DNA from: JAGVSR01 sp033765145
Lineage (GTDB): Bacteria; Pseudomonadota; Alphaproteobacteria; Rhizobiales; Hyphomicrobiaceae
Length of the DNA: 64,000 bases
Direction of reading: 5' to 3'
NCBI GenBank assembly: GCA_033765145.1
Contig: JANRIH010000036.1
Location: 62,001 to 126,000 of the forward strand
The notes under the pieces are model-generated. The model did not search any database. It saw only the letters and a list, made by a program, of their open reading frames with translations, and was not told the origin of the DNA. Numbering within the stretch: the stretch's first letter is position 1; every line of letters begins with the position of its first letter. Shown one piece after another: positions 20,030-27,517 of the stretch. A program made the position numbers and the translations under genes.

Positions 20030-21277
20030 ATGGCCAAGCTTTCAAAGCCGTCCCCGTTCGCGCCGAAAAAGCTCGTGAAGCTCGGACCGATCGCAGGCGT
20101 CCGTTTTGCGACCGCGGAGGCGGGTATCCGCTACCAGAACCGGACCGACCTCATGGTTGCGGTGCTGGACGAAGGGACGAACGTGGCTGGCGTTTTCACC
20201 CAGTCGAAGACGGCCTCGGCGCCGGTCCTCTGGTGCCGCAAATCGCTCAAGGGCGGCAACGCTCGGGCGCTCGTCGTCAACTCGGGGAACGCGAACGCTT
20301 TCACGGGCGTCAAGGGCCGGACCGCCGTCGAAATGACGGCCGAGGCGGCGGCTGCGGCGGTCGGGTGCTCGGACAAGGACATCTTCATCGCGTCGACCGG
20401 CGTCATCGGCGAACCGCTCGACGCATCGAAATTTTCCCACCTCCTCGGCGGGCTCGTTGCCGCGGCGCAGCCCGACATGTTCGAAGCCGCCGCGCGCGCG
20501 ATCATGACCACCGACACCTATCCGAAGCTCGCCACACGCACGGCGCTCATCGGCGAGACCGAGGTCACGATCAACGGTTTCTGCAAGGGCGCCGGCATGA
20601 TCGCGCCCGACATGGCGACGATGCTGGCTTTCATCTTCACGGACGCTGCCATCTCGTCGGATGCCTTGCAGGATGTCCTCGACGAGGCCGTCAAGACGAC
20701 ATTCAACGCCGTGACCGTCGATGGCGACACATCGACGAGCGACACCTGCCTCCTGTTCGCGACGGGTCAGGCCGCCGCGCGCGGCCAGAAGCCCATCACC
20801 AAGCGCGGGTCGAAACGGCTCGAAGGGTTCGCGACCGCGCTGCGCGATCTCATGCGCGATCTCGCGATCCAGATCGCGAAGGATGGAGAAGGCATCAGCA
20901 AGTTCGTCACGTTCCACGTCGAAGGTGCACGCTCGGAGGAGGCCGCGCGGCGGATCGCCATGAGCTGTGCCAACTCGCCGATCCTCAAGACCGCCATCGC
21001 GGGCGAGGACCCGAACTGGGGCCGCGTCGTCATGGCCGTCGGCAAGTCGGGCGAAGCCGCGGACCGTGACAAGCTCGCGATCTGGTTCGGCGAACACTGC
21101 GTCGCGCGCGATGGCGAACGGGCGGAGGAATACGACGAAGCCACGGTCGCCAAATACATGAAGGGCCGCGAAATCGTGATCCGCATCGACGTGGGCGTCG
21201 GCAAGAGTGCCGGAACGGTCTGGACCTGCGATCTCACACACGAGTACGTTTCCATCAACGCGGACTATCGGAGCTGA
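20030..21277 (+). CDS. argJ: Bifunctional ornithine acetyltransferase / N-acetylglutamate synthase
   Basis: ArgJ recycles the acetyl group from N-acetylornithine to glutamate in arginine synthesis. The 415-residue proenzyme has the usual features: GVRFATAEAGIRY at the N terminus, NSGNANAFTG, and the self-cleavage site KGAGMIAPDMATML, where the Thr of MAT becomes the N-terminal nucleophile of the beta chain. GEDPNWGRVVMAVGKSG and the C-terminal DLTHEYVSINADYRS are also typical. It sits after a terminator, so it probably has its own promoter, and is followed 42 bp later by a methyltransferase gene and mutT, perhaps in one operon. Confidence 0.96.
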   Translation: MAKLSKPSPFAPKKLVKLGPIAGVRFATAEAGIRYQNRTDLMVAVLDEGTNVAGVFTQSKTASAPVLWCRKSLKGGNARALVVNSGNANAFTGVKGRTAVEMTAEAAAAAVGCSDKDIFIASTGVIGEPLDASKFSHLLGGLVAAAQPDMFEAAARAIMTTDTYPKLATRTALIGETEVTINGFCKGAGMIAPDMATMLAFIFTDAAISSDALQDVLDEAVKTTFNAVTVDGDTSTSDTCLLFATGQAAARGQKPITKRGSKRLEGFATALRDLMRDLAIQIAKDGEGISKFVTFHVEGARSEEAARRIAMSCANSPILKTAIAGEDPNWGRVVMAVGKSGEAADRDKLAIWFGEHCVARDGERAEEYDEATVAKYMKGREIVIRIDVGVGKSAGTVWTCDLTHEYVSINADYRS

Positions 21278-21319
21278 CGTTCGCGTCGCGCGACGGGGCG
21301 GGCCAGCGAGGTCAGGACA

Positions 21320-22036
21320 ATGGACGCATCCTTCTGGCTCGCACGCTGGCGTGCCAACGACATCGGGTTCAATCTGCCGAAGCCTCATCCGGCGCTCGTC
21401 GAGGCGTGGGGCGAGATCGGCGCGGCGCCGGGAACGCAGGTGCTCGTTCCGCTCGCGGGCAAGAGCGTCGATATGGTCTGGCTGGCCGAACAGGGGCACG
21501 ACGTTCTCGGCATCGAGCTGTCCGGCACGGCGGTCGCGGATTTCTTCCAGGAGCGCAGCCGGCGGCCGAGCACGACCGAGGAGCACGGTTATCGCGTTTC
21601 GCGCGCGGGTCCTTACGAACTCTGGTGCGGCGACATCTTTGAGTTTCCGACGGAGGCCACGCGGCGCATCGGCGCCGTCTACGACCGGGCCGCGCTGGTC
21701 GCGATGCCCTACGTCATGCAGGCGGACTACGTGCGAAAGCTCGCGGAGCTGACGCCGGCCGGCGTTCCCATGCTCCTCGTCTCGCTCACCTACGACCCGT
21801 CCGAGATGGCCGGTCCGCCGTTCAGCGTCGGACCCGACCGGATCGCGTCCTTGGCCAACGGATTGTTCACGGTCGCGAAGCTCGGCGCGCGTGACGGTCT
21901 GGCGGCGAGCCCGCGCCTTCGAGAGAAGGGCCTGACGCACCTCACTGAGACGACGTATCTCCTGAAGCGGACGTCGCGGATGCCAGAACGCGTGACAAAT
22001 CGGTTGCCAGAGCCGCCGTCCCATCGCCATGGCTGA
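21320..22036 (+). CDS. Thiopurine S-methyltransferase-like SAM methyltransferase
   Basis: The 238-residue protein follows the TPMT pattern: FWLARWRANDIGFNLPKPHP at the N terminus, VLVPLAGKSVDMVWLAEQGHDVLGIE (quoted in part as LVPLAGKSVDMVWLAEQG) as the SAM-binding segment, WCGDIFEFP, and VYDRAALVAMP followed by YVRKLAELTP. In bacteria such enzymes methylate thiols, selenium or tellurium compounds; the physiological substrate cannot be told from sequence. It overlaps the start of mutT by 8 bp, which suggests translational coupling. Confidence 0.85.
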   Translation: MDASFWLARWRANDIGFNLPKPHPALVEAWGEIGAAPGTQVLVPLAGKSVDMVWLAEQGHDVLGIELSGTAVADFFQERSRRPSTTEEHGYRVSRAGPYELWCGDIFEFPTEATRRIGAVYDRAALVAMPYVMQADYVRKLAELTPAGVPMLLVSLTYDPSEMAGPPFSVGPDRIASLANGLFTVAKLGARDGLAASPRLREKGLTHLTETTYLLKRTSRMPERVTNRLPEPPSHRHG

Positions 22037-22454
22037 TCCGACACTCGCTGCAAATCCCATCCTGCTCGTCGTCGCCGCGGCTCTCGTCGATCGCGATAAC
22101 CGCGTGCTGATTGCGGAACGGCCGGCGGGCAAATCTCTCGCGGGCCTCTGGGAGTTTCCGGGCGGCAAGGTTCACGACGGGGAAACGCCCGAAGAGGCGC
22201 TCGTTCGCGAGCTGCGCGAGGAGCTCGGCATCGAGGTCTGCCTCACGTGCCTCGCGCCGTTCACGTTCGCGAGCCACACGTATGACGCCTTTCATCTCCT
22301 GATGCCGCTCTATCTCTGCCGCAACTGGGACGGCGACATCGTTCCGGCAGAAGGGCAAACCGTTAAATGGGTGCGGGCGTCACGGCTCGCCGACTATCCG
22401 ATGCCACCGGCCGACCTGCCACTCATCCCGCATCTCAGGGATTTGCTGGGGTGA
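22029..22454 (+). CDS. mutT: MutT-type Nudix hydrolase (8-oxo-dGTP diphosphatase)
   Basis: The 141-residue protein has a full Nudix box, GGKVHDGETPEEALVRELREELGI (shown here as GGKVHDGE...RELREELGI), with all metal-binding glutamates. The N-terminal strand VVAAALVDRDNRVLIAERPAGK and the C-terminal WVRASRLADYPMPPAD match MutT, which removes oxidised dGTP from the nucleotide pool. The argJ-mutT neighbourhood is common in alphaproteobacteria. The stop codon is followed at once by a G-rich tract. Confidence 0.88.
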   Translation: MADPTLAANPILLVVAAALVDRDNRVLIAERPAGKSLAGLWEFPGGKVHDGETPEEALVRELREELGIEVCLTCLAPFTFASHTYDAFHLLMPLYLCRNWDGDIVPAEGQTVKWVRASRLADYPMPPADLPLIPHLRDLLG

Positions 22455-22486
22455 GGGTGTGGTGGGAGTGGGGGTTGGGGGATGAT
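22450..22486 (+). repeat. G-rich low-complexity tract after mutT
   Basis: The bases around and after the mutT stop read as an almost pure G/T tract on the plus strand (GGGTGAGGGTGTGGTGGG and onward). Its mirror image in reverse complement occurs at the other end of the accessory patch (25241-25280). The remainder of the gap to the RTX gene (22487-22664) shows nothing recognisable. Confidence 0.45.
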
Positions 22487-22664
22487 GCGAGTCGGTGTCT
22501 ATTGGTGAGCCGACGAACGCTGGCTGAATCTGGAACGACGCGTTTGACCCGGAGTGGCCGTCCCGCAGGGCTTAGGACCCACGCATAGCAAGGTTCGCTC
22601 CTGATGAGAGCGGATTTGAATAGATACTTGGGCTGACGGACCAACGTAATGAGCCGGGAAATAT

Positions 22665-24812
22665 TTAGATAACGAAGAAATCCGCCGCGGTAAGAGCGGG
22701 GCGTGTGGAGAGCGTGGCGAACAGAATCGCTCCACCAGCCACATTGCCGTTGGTGTCGAAGAACAGCGCACCGGTCGTGGTATTAAAGATGATGCGATCG
22801 TTCGCGTCCGTCGCGATGCCCGTCGCGTTGGCCTTGAACGCCGCCGCGGTGAGCGCGCCCGCAGCGAGGCCGGTGAACAGCCCCGTGCCGGTGTTCTCCA
22901 AGTGCATGACGTCGTTCTGTCCGACGTTTGAGAAGTCCGAAATCGTGTCGCGGTTGGTTGCGCCGAGCGCGGTGTTGAAGATGAACACGTCGCTTCCGGC
23001 CCCGCCCGCGAGCGTGTCGTTCCCCGCCCCGCCTACAAGCGTATCGGCGCCACCGAGGCCCGTGAGATTGTCGGTGCTGGCCGCGCCGGTCAGACGGTTG
23101 GCGCCCGCGTTGCCCTGGATCGTCTGCGCGAACTCGTTGCCGGTGATATTGAGCGCGCCGGTACCGGCCACATTGGTCGTTTCGAGCCGCTCGATCTGGT
23201 CGCCGGCGCCAAGCGTGTAGCTCGCACTCGCGCGCACGACATCCAGCGTGCCCTGGCCGACGGCCTCGATAATACTGTCGGCTGCAGTATTGACGACATA
23301 AGTGTCATTCCCCGCGCCACCCGATAGGGTATCGTTTCCGGCGCCGCCATCGAGAACGTTGCTTGCAGCATTGCCGGACACTCTGTTGTTCCCGGCATTG
23401 CCCGTTCCGGTCGCGGCTAACGTACCGATGAGCGTGAGGTTCTCGATGTCCCCGTAGCCCGCAAGCGACCTAGTGACAGACGACGTAATGGTGTCGATGC
23501 CGCCGCTGTCGACAACGATGTCAAAGCCGCCCGCCAGCACGTAAGTATCATTGCCGCTGCCGCCCTCCAGGCGATCGGTGATGTTATCGCTGCCACCGTT
23601 GAGCGTATCGTTGCCCTCGAGACCCTGCACGACATCGCGGAAAGCAGAGCCGACGATGTTGTCGGCGGCGGCGGTCCCCGTATTGTACTGAACGAGCTCA
23701 TTAACCATGGCGCTAATCGCGGTTCCACTCCCATCACCGCCACCAGCTACGACAGAGACGATCCGATTGCCCTTCAGGGCGGCGATGTCGCCGAAATGTG
23801 TTATGTTCGAAGTAAAGCCGCCGGTAAGGCCACTACCGTCGATGTATTGTCCGGAGGGGGTATAGACGTTGTAGAAAAACTCTCCGGCAGCTTGACGCCA
23901 GCCGACCGCGATCATGCCGTTCGACATGGTCTCGATCGACACGTTGGATTGCTCGCCGGCCGTATTCCCACTGTTAACGAGAACGCGCGTGCCGACCTCC
24001 GCCCCGCTGGCATTGTAGATTTTCAGAGTTACCTCGGCCGTACCGGTCCCCCATGAGTTGTCGAGGTAAGCGACAGCAAAGCCGCCGCCCTGGATCGACG
24101 TGACGGCGATATCGGCTGCCGCGGCGGCTGCGCCGATTACCGTTGCACTCCCTACTGCGGTGTTGTTGGATACAAAGCGAAACCAGACGCCGCCGCTGGT
24201 GCTGCTCACACCCTGGTACCAAACGACGACGGTTTGCGAGCCCGCAGCAGCAGCATCAACGCTGCTAATCGTAACCCCAGTTACACTATGCACCTCGACA
24301 GCTTGCGAGACGGTGAGATTGGAGTTGATGCGCTGCAGCGCCACGACCGATGTCGAGCTGCCCCCGCTACCCCCGTACAGGATGGCGAGCGAATTATTGT
24401 CGATGCGCGCTATCCCCTGCGGATTATAGGTGACCGGTGAGGGAAATGCAGTCTGTGACCCGCTGGGCGCGACCAGCATCAGGTTGATGTAGCCCGAGCC
24501 GCCGAATGCGTAATCAAAAGACAGGAGTCCGCGTCCATCTGCGAATGTCTCGATGTCAGCGCGGAATGAATTGCCAACTTGATTGTAATACTGGTCAGTA
24601 GCCGTAAGGGGATTGACGCTGGCATCGAATGCGCGTGTCTGAACTATTCTTCCGTTGAGCGCAGGATTGAGAGAGGAGTACTCCCACGCAACGACAAAGC
24701 CGCCCGTCGTATCGTTGGCGGCAACGACCGGCATGGATTGGTTGTCTGACGTTGTCGCATTCAGGATCTCTATCTCTGAGACTTGCTCGAGATTGTAGGT
24801 AATCGTGACCAT
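22665..24812 (-). CDS. RTX-type calcium-binding repeat protein, probably type I secreted
   Basis: The 715-residue product has no signal peptide. Residues 1-390 contain spaced strand-rich repeats (GGFVVAWEYSS, GGGFAVAYLDN, GMIAVGWRQAAG) that resemble beta-propeller-like surface proteins. From about residue 390 onward come glycine-rich nonapeptide repeats (GLEGNDTLNGG, GGAGNDTLSGGAGNDTYVV, GGAGNDTLAGGAGSDVFIF), the calcium-binding beta-roll, and a typical C-terminal secretion end (LTAADFFVI). No ABC exporter or membrane-fusion gene is adjacent. The gene is less GC-rich than its neighbours, uses more AT-ending codons, and sits beside an IS3 fragment, so horizontal acquisition is likely. Function (adhesin, matrix protein or enzyme scaffold) is open. 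Confidence 0.85.
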   Translation of the reverse strand: MVTITYNLEQVSEIEILNATTSDNQSMPVVAANDTTGGFVVAWEYSSLNPALNGRIVQTRAFDASVNPLTATDQYYNQVGNSFRADIETFADGRGLLSFDYAFGGSGYINLMLVAPSGSQTAFPSPVTYNPQGIARIDNNSLAILYGGSGGSSTSVVALQRINSNLTVSQAVEVHSVTGVTISSVDAAAAGSQTVVVWYQGVSSTSGGVWFRFVSNNTAVGSATVIGAAAAAADIAVTSIQGGGFAVAYLDNSWGTGTAEVTLKIYNASGAEVGTRVLVNSGNTAGEQSNVSIETMSNGMIAVGWRQAAGEFFYNVYTPSGQYIDGSGLTGGFTSNITHFGDIAALKGNRIVSVVAGGGDGSGTAISAMVNELVQYNTGTAAADNIVGSAFRDVVQGLEGNDTLNGGSDNITDRLEGGSGNDTYVLAGGFDIVVDSGGIDTITSSVTRSLAGYGDIENLTLIGTLAATGTGNAGNNRVSGNAASNVLDGGAGNDTLSGGAGNDTYVVNTAADSIIEAVGQGTLDVVRASASYTLGAGDQIERLETTNVAGTGALNITGNEFAQTIQGNAGANRLTGAASTDNLTGLGGADTLVGGAGNDTLAGGAGSDVFIFNTALGATNRDTISDFSNVGQNDVMHLENTGTGLFTGLAAGALTAAAFKANATGIATDANDRIIFNTTTGALFFDTNGNVAGGAILFATLSTRPALTAADFFVI

Positions 24813-25275
24813 TGGCTGCGCCCGCTGCGGCTCTCGAACACCGGGCTTTGCCCGATAGTTATCAATTCAATATATGTCGGTCGTGGAGATGACGTACAGT
24901 ATCTTTCATACCACTGACCGCACGGGATCATTCTTCTCTTGGGCAATGCGCGGGCTCAGTATTCAGCGCCAATCCCACCCCTCAAAGATAAAAAATTGCG
25001 CGCCAGTTCACGCTTCAAGGCCCATCTTCTTCAACAACCGTCCGACCGTGCAGCGGGCGATATTGTGCCCTTCGCGCAGCAACTGTCGCTACACCTGCAA
25101 ATCCTACCAAGGACCGGACCAACCGCAACAGTTTGTTACCGAGCGAGCCGCCGTCGCTTCTGGCCCAATGCCGACCCACCGATAGCCGAAGTAATGTCTG
25201 CTATGAAACTACAAGCAGCTTTCGTCGAGACCTGGACAGTCCACTACTCCCACTCCTCCCACTCCTCACCACTCC
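24813..25275. other. Gene-free, low-GC interval beside the RTX gene
   Basis: The 463 bases between the RTX start and the acetyltransferase stop hold no intact gene. The left 190 bases are relatively AT-rich and must contain the RTX promoter. At 25008-25110 a decayed transposase fragment is visible, and at 25241-25280 a CCACTCCTC-type tandem repeat. Small open frames on the plus strand are shadows. Confidence 0.5.
25008..25110 (-). pseudogene. IS3-family transposase (OrfB) remnant
   Basis: The minus strand translates to a premature stop followed by RQLLREGHNIARCTVGRLL, then KKMGLEA and a stop. This matches the HTH_21 region of IS3-family OrfB (typical wording VWRQL-REG---ARCTV-RLM--MGL-G). 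The stop (TAG) sits where the family has Trp (TGG). Nothing of the catalytic DDE domain or the terminal inverted repeats is visible, so only a short relic survives. It supports the view that the RTX patch was brought in or disturbed by mobile DNA. Confidence 0.7.
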
Positions 25276-25280
25276 TCACC
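25241..25280 (+). repeat. Tandem CCACTCCTC-type repeat
   Basis: About four imperfect 9-10 bp units (CCACTACTC, CCACTCCTC, CCACTCCTC, ACCACTCCTC) follow each other, overlapping the stop codon of the acetyltransferase gene at 25276. The reverse complement resembles the G-rich tract after mutT. Confidence 0.6.
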
Positions 25281-25800
25281 CATCCACCCCACGGCGCGCG
25301 GTCATGAACCAGCTCGGGCCCATCACGCCGTCGTGCCAGATGCGCTGCCATTTGAAACCAGCGCGCTCGTAGGCGCGGACGGCCGCTTCGTTTCTGACTG
25401 ACGCGAAGACGCAGACGGCCACCGCGAGTGTCGTCGAGAAGACCTCGTCTTTGAGGAGAGACAGCGCTTGCGGGCCGACACCCCGGCCGCGGTGGGTCTC
25501 GGAGGCGATGAAGATGTCGAGGTCCCAGGTGCCGGGTTCCAGTTCGTCGGGAAGGCTGTCGCCCCAAACCTGCGCGTCGATCGCGTGGCAGTATCCGACC
25601 GGCACGTCATCGACCACGACCATTCGGCAGATCGCCGTCGACGAGGCAAGCGCGATCGAGACTTCCGCATCGGTCGCGGAGATCGGGCCCCACCACGCTT
25701 CGATGTCCGGGCGACGCAGCCACGAGCGGACGAGGCTTCTGTCGCCATGGCCGTCAAGGGGTCTCAGGCGAACGGCGGGTCTCGTCTCATCGTCCGCCAT
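25276..25800 (-). CDS. GNAT-family N-acetyltransferase, AAC(6')-like
   Basis: The 174-residue protein has the arrangement of the Acetyltransf_8/AAC(6') group: VRLRPLDGHGDRSLVRSWLR and EAWWGP near the N terminus, GTWDLDIFIASETHRGRGVG as motif A with the acetyl-CoA pyrophosphate loop (RGRGVG), and VRAYERAGFKWQR near the C terminus. Similar proteins acylate aminoglycosides or siderophore precursors, but many have other substrates, so resistance cannot be claimed. It starts 9 bp after the purH stop and is probably co-transcribed. The C-terminal codons run into the tandem repeat. Confidence 0.82.
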   Translation of the reverse strand: MADDETRPAVRLRPLDGHGDRSLVRSWLRRPDIEAWWGPISATDAEVSIALASSTAICRMVVVDDVPVGYCHAIDAQVWGDSLPDELEPGTWDLDIFIASETHRGRGVGPQALSLLKDEVFSTTLAVAVCVFASVRNEAAVRAYERAGFKWQRIWHDGVMGPSWFMTARRGVDG

Positions 25801-25809
25801 CGGGCCTCA

Positions 25810-27396
25810 TCAGTGCCGGAAATGGCGCATGCCGGTCATCACCATCGCGAGCCCCAGTTGGTCAGCCGCCGCTATGACGTCCGTATCGCGCATGGAGCCG
25901 CCCGGATGGACGACGGCCGTGGCCCCGGCTTTCGCCAGCTCCTCGATGCCGTCCGCGAAGGGGAAGAAGGCGTCGGAGGCGACCACGCTGCCGGCCACGG
26001 CGAGGCCCGCCTGTTCGGCTTTCGCGATCGCTATCCTCGTGGAGTTGACGCGGCTCATCTGACCGGCGCCGACGCCGACCGTCGCGCGATCGCGCGCGAA
26101 GACGATCGCATTCGATTTGACGAACTTCGCGACCTTCATCGCGAAGGCGAGATCGGCTGCCTCGCGTTCATCGGGTTGGCGGCGGCTGACGACCTTCCAT
26201 CCGGCTGTGAGCGATAGATCGGCGTCCTGCACGAGTAGGCCGCCGTTGACGTGCTTCATGTCGAAACGTGGCGCGGCTGTCGTTTGCCAGGGACCCGTCA
26301 CGAGCAGGCGCACATTCCTTTTCGCCGCCATGACGGCAAGCGCCGCTTCGTCTGCGGCGGGCGCGATGATCACCTCGACGAACTGCCGTTCGAGGATGGC
26401 CGTGGCCGTTGCTGCGTCGAGCGGCCGGTTGAACGCGATGATGCCGCCGAACGCGCTCTCGGGGTCTGTCGCATAGGCGCGATCGTAGGCGGCGCGGAGG
26501 TCATCGGCTTCGGCGACGCCGCAGGGGTTCGCGTGTTTGACAACGACACACGCGGCCGTCGAGGTCCCGAACTCCTTGACGCATTCGAGCGCGGCGTCGG
26601 CGTCGGCGATGTTGTTGTAGGAGAGTTCCTTGCCGAGCAGCTGCCGGGCTGCGGCGACGGAGCCGATCGGGGCGTCCTTCTCCTTGTAGAAGGCTCCGGC
26701 CTGGTGCGGGTTCTCGCCGTACCGTAGCGACTGGGCCTTCGTCAGCTGCAGCGTGAGCACCGGTGGATAGCGCTCGTCGGGTGCTGAAGGATCGGCCGCG
26801 ACAGCCGTCATCCACGCCGCGATGCGTCCGTCGTACTCGGCGGTGCGGGCGAACGCCTTCGCAGCCATCCTGCGGCGAAACGCAAAGCTCGTCATGCCGC
26901 CCGCGCGTTCGAGCTCTGCGATAAGGCCGCCGTAGTCGGCGGGATCGACGATCACGGTCACGCCGTCGTGGTTCTTGGCGGCCGCGCGGATCATCGCCGG
27001 TCCGCCGATATCGATATTCTCGACGCTCGTCTCGTAGTCGCCGCCCTTCCGACGGGTTTCCTCGAAGGGATAGAGATTAACGACCAAGAGATCGATCGGG
27101 GCGATGCCGTGCGCGGCCGCGGCGGCCTCGTGCTCGGCGTTCTCTCGCACGGCCAGGAGACCGCCGTGGACTTTCGGATGGAGCGTCTTCAAGCGCCCGT
27201 CCATCATCTCGGGAAAGCCCGTGTGCTCAGCGACGTCCTTCACGACGAGGCCCGCATCGCTCAACGCCTTGGCCGTGCCGCCGGTCGACAGCAATTCGAC
27301 GCCCTTCGACGAGAGTTGGCGCGCAAGTTCCAGAAGCCCCGACTTGTCGGAAACGGAGATCAGGGCGCGGCGGAGCGGCATCAGGTCGTTCGGCAT
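25810..27396 (-). CDS. purH: Bifunctional AICAR formyltransferase / IMP cyclohydrolase
   Basis: PurH carries out the last two steps of IMP synthesis. The 528-residue protein has the N-terminal MGS-like cyclohydrolase domain (RRALISVSDKSGLLELARQL, LLSTGGTAKAL, MMDGRLKTLHPKVHGGLL) and the C-terminal transformylase with QSLRYGENPHQ, VVVKHANPCGVA and DAFFPFADGIE. The ATG at 27396 begins MPNDLMPLRRALIS, the usual start; the frame extends further upstream without similarity. It is followed by the GNAT gene. The purH-heparinase-rsmB-htpX neighbourhood on one strand is common in the Hyphomicrobiales. Confidence 0.97.
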   Translation of the reverse strand: MPNDLMPLRRALISVSDKSGLLELARQLSSKGVELLSTGGTAKALSDAGLVVKDVAEHTGFPEMMDGRLKTLHPKVHGGLLAVRENAEHEAAAAAHGIAPIDLLVVNLYPFEETRRKGGDYETSVENIDIGGPAMIRAAAKNHDGVTVIVDPADYGGLIAELERAGGMTSFAFRRRMAAKAFARTAEYDGRIAAWMTAVAADPSAPDERYPPVLTLQLTKAQSLRYGENPHQAGAFYKEKDAPIGSVAAARQLLGKELSYNNIADADAALECVKEFGTSTAACVVVKHANPCGVAEADDLRAAYDRAYATDPESAFGGIIAFNRPLDAATATAILERQFVEVIIAPAADEAALAVMAAKRNVRLLVTGPWQTTAAPRFDMKHVNGGLLVQDADLSLTAGWKVVSRRQPDEREAADLAFAMKVAKFVKSNAIVFARDRATVGVGAGQMSRVNSTRIAIAKAEQAGLAVAGSVVASDAFFPFADGIEELAKAGATAVVHPGGSMRDTDVIAAADQLGLAMVMTGMRHFRH

Positions 27397-27517
27397 TTCG
27401 TCTCGGCTTTCGTGGTGTCGGACATTCTCTCGTGTCAGGCGATTAGCACGAGCGACGGCGCTACTCGACACTCTATCCCGCTCCGGAACACCGACAGATG
27501 GTCACGGCCTCACCGAG

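Noticed and set aside
20042..22168. Long minus-strand open frame opposite argJ and the TPMT-like gene
   Set aside because: Composition is dominated by Arg, Asp and Gly as expected for a shadow frame, and it spans two unrelated plus-strand genes and their spacer.
22487..22664. Small open frames between mutT and the RTX gene
   Set aside because: No similarity, no ribosome site, and their frames run through the low-complexity G-rich tract.
25276..25800. Aminoglycoside resistance gene
   Set aside because: The protein has an AAC(6')-like GNAT fold, but core-gene neighbourhood and wide substrate range of the family do not support a resistance call.
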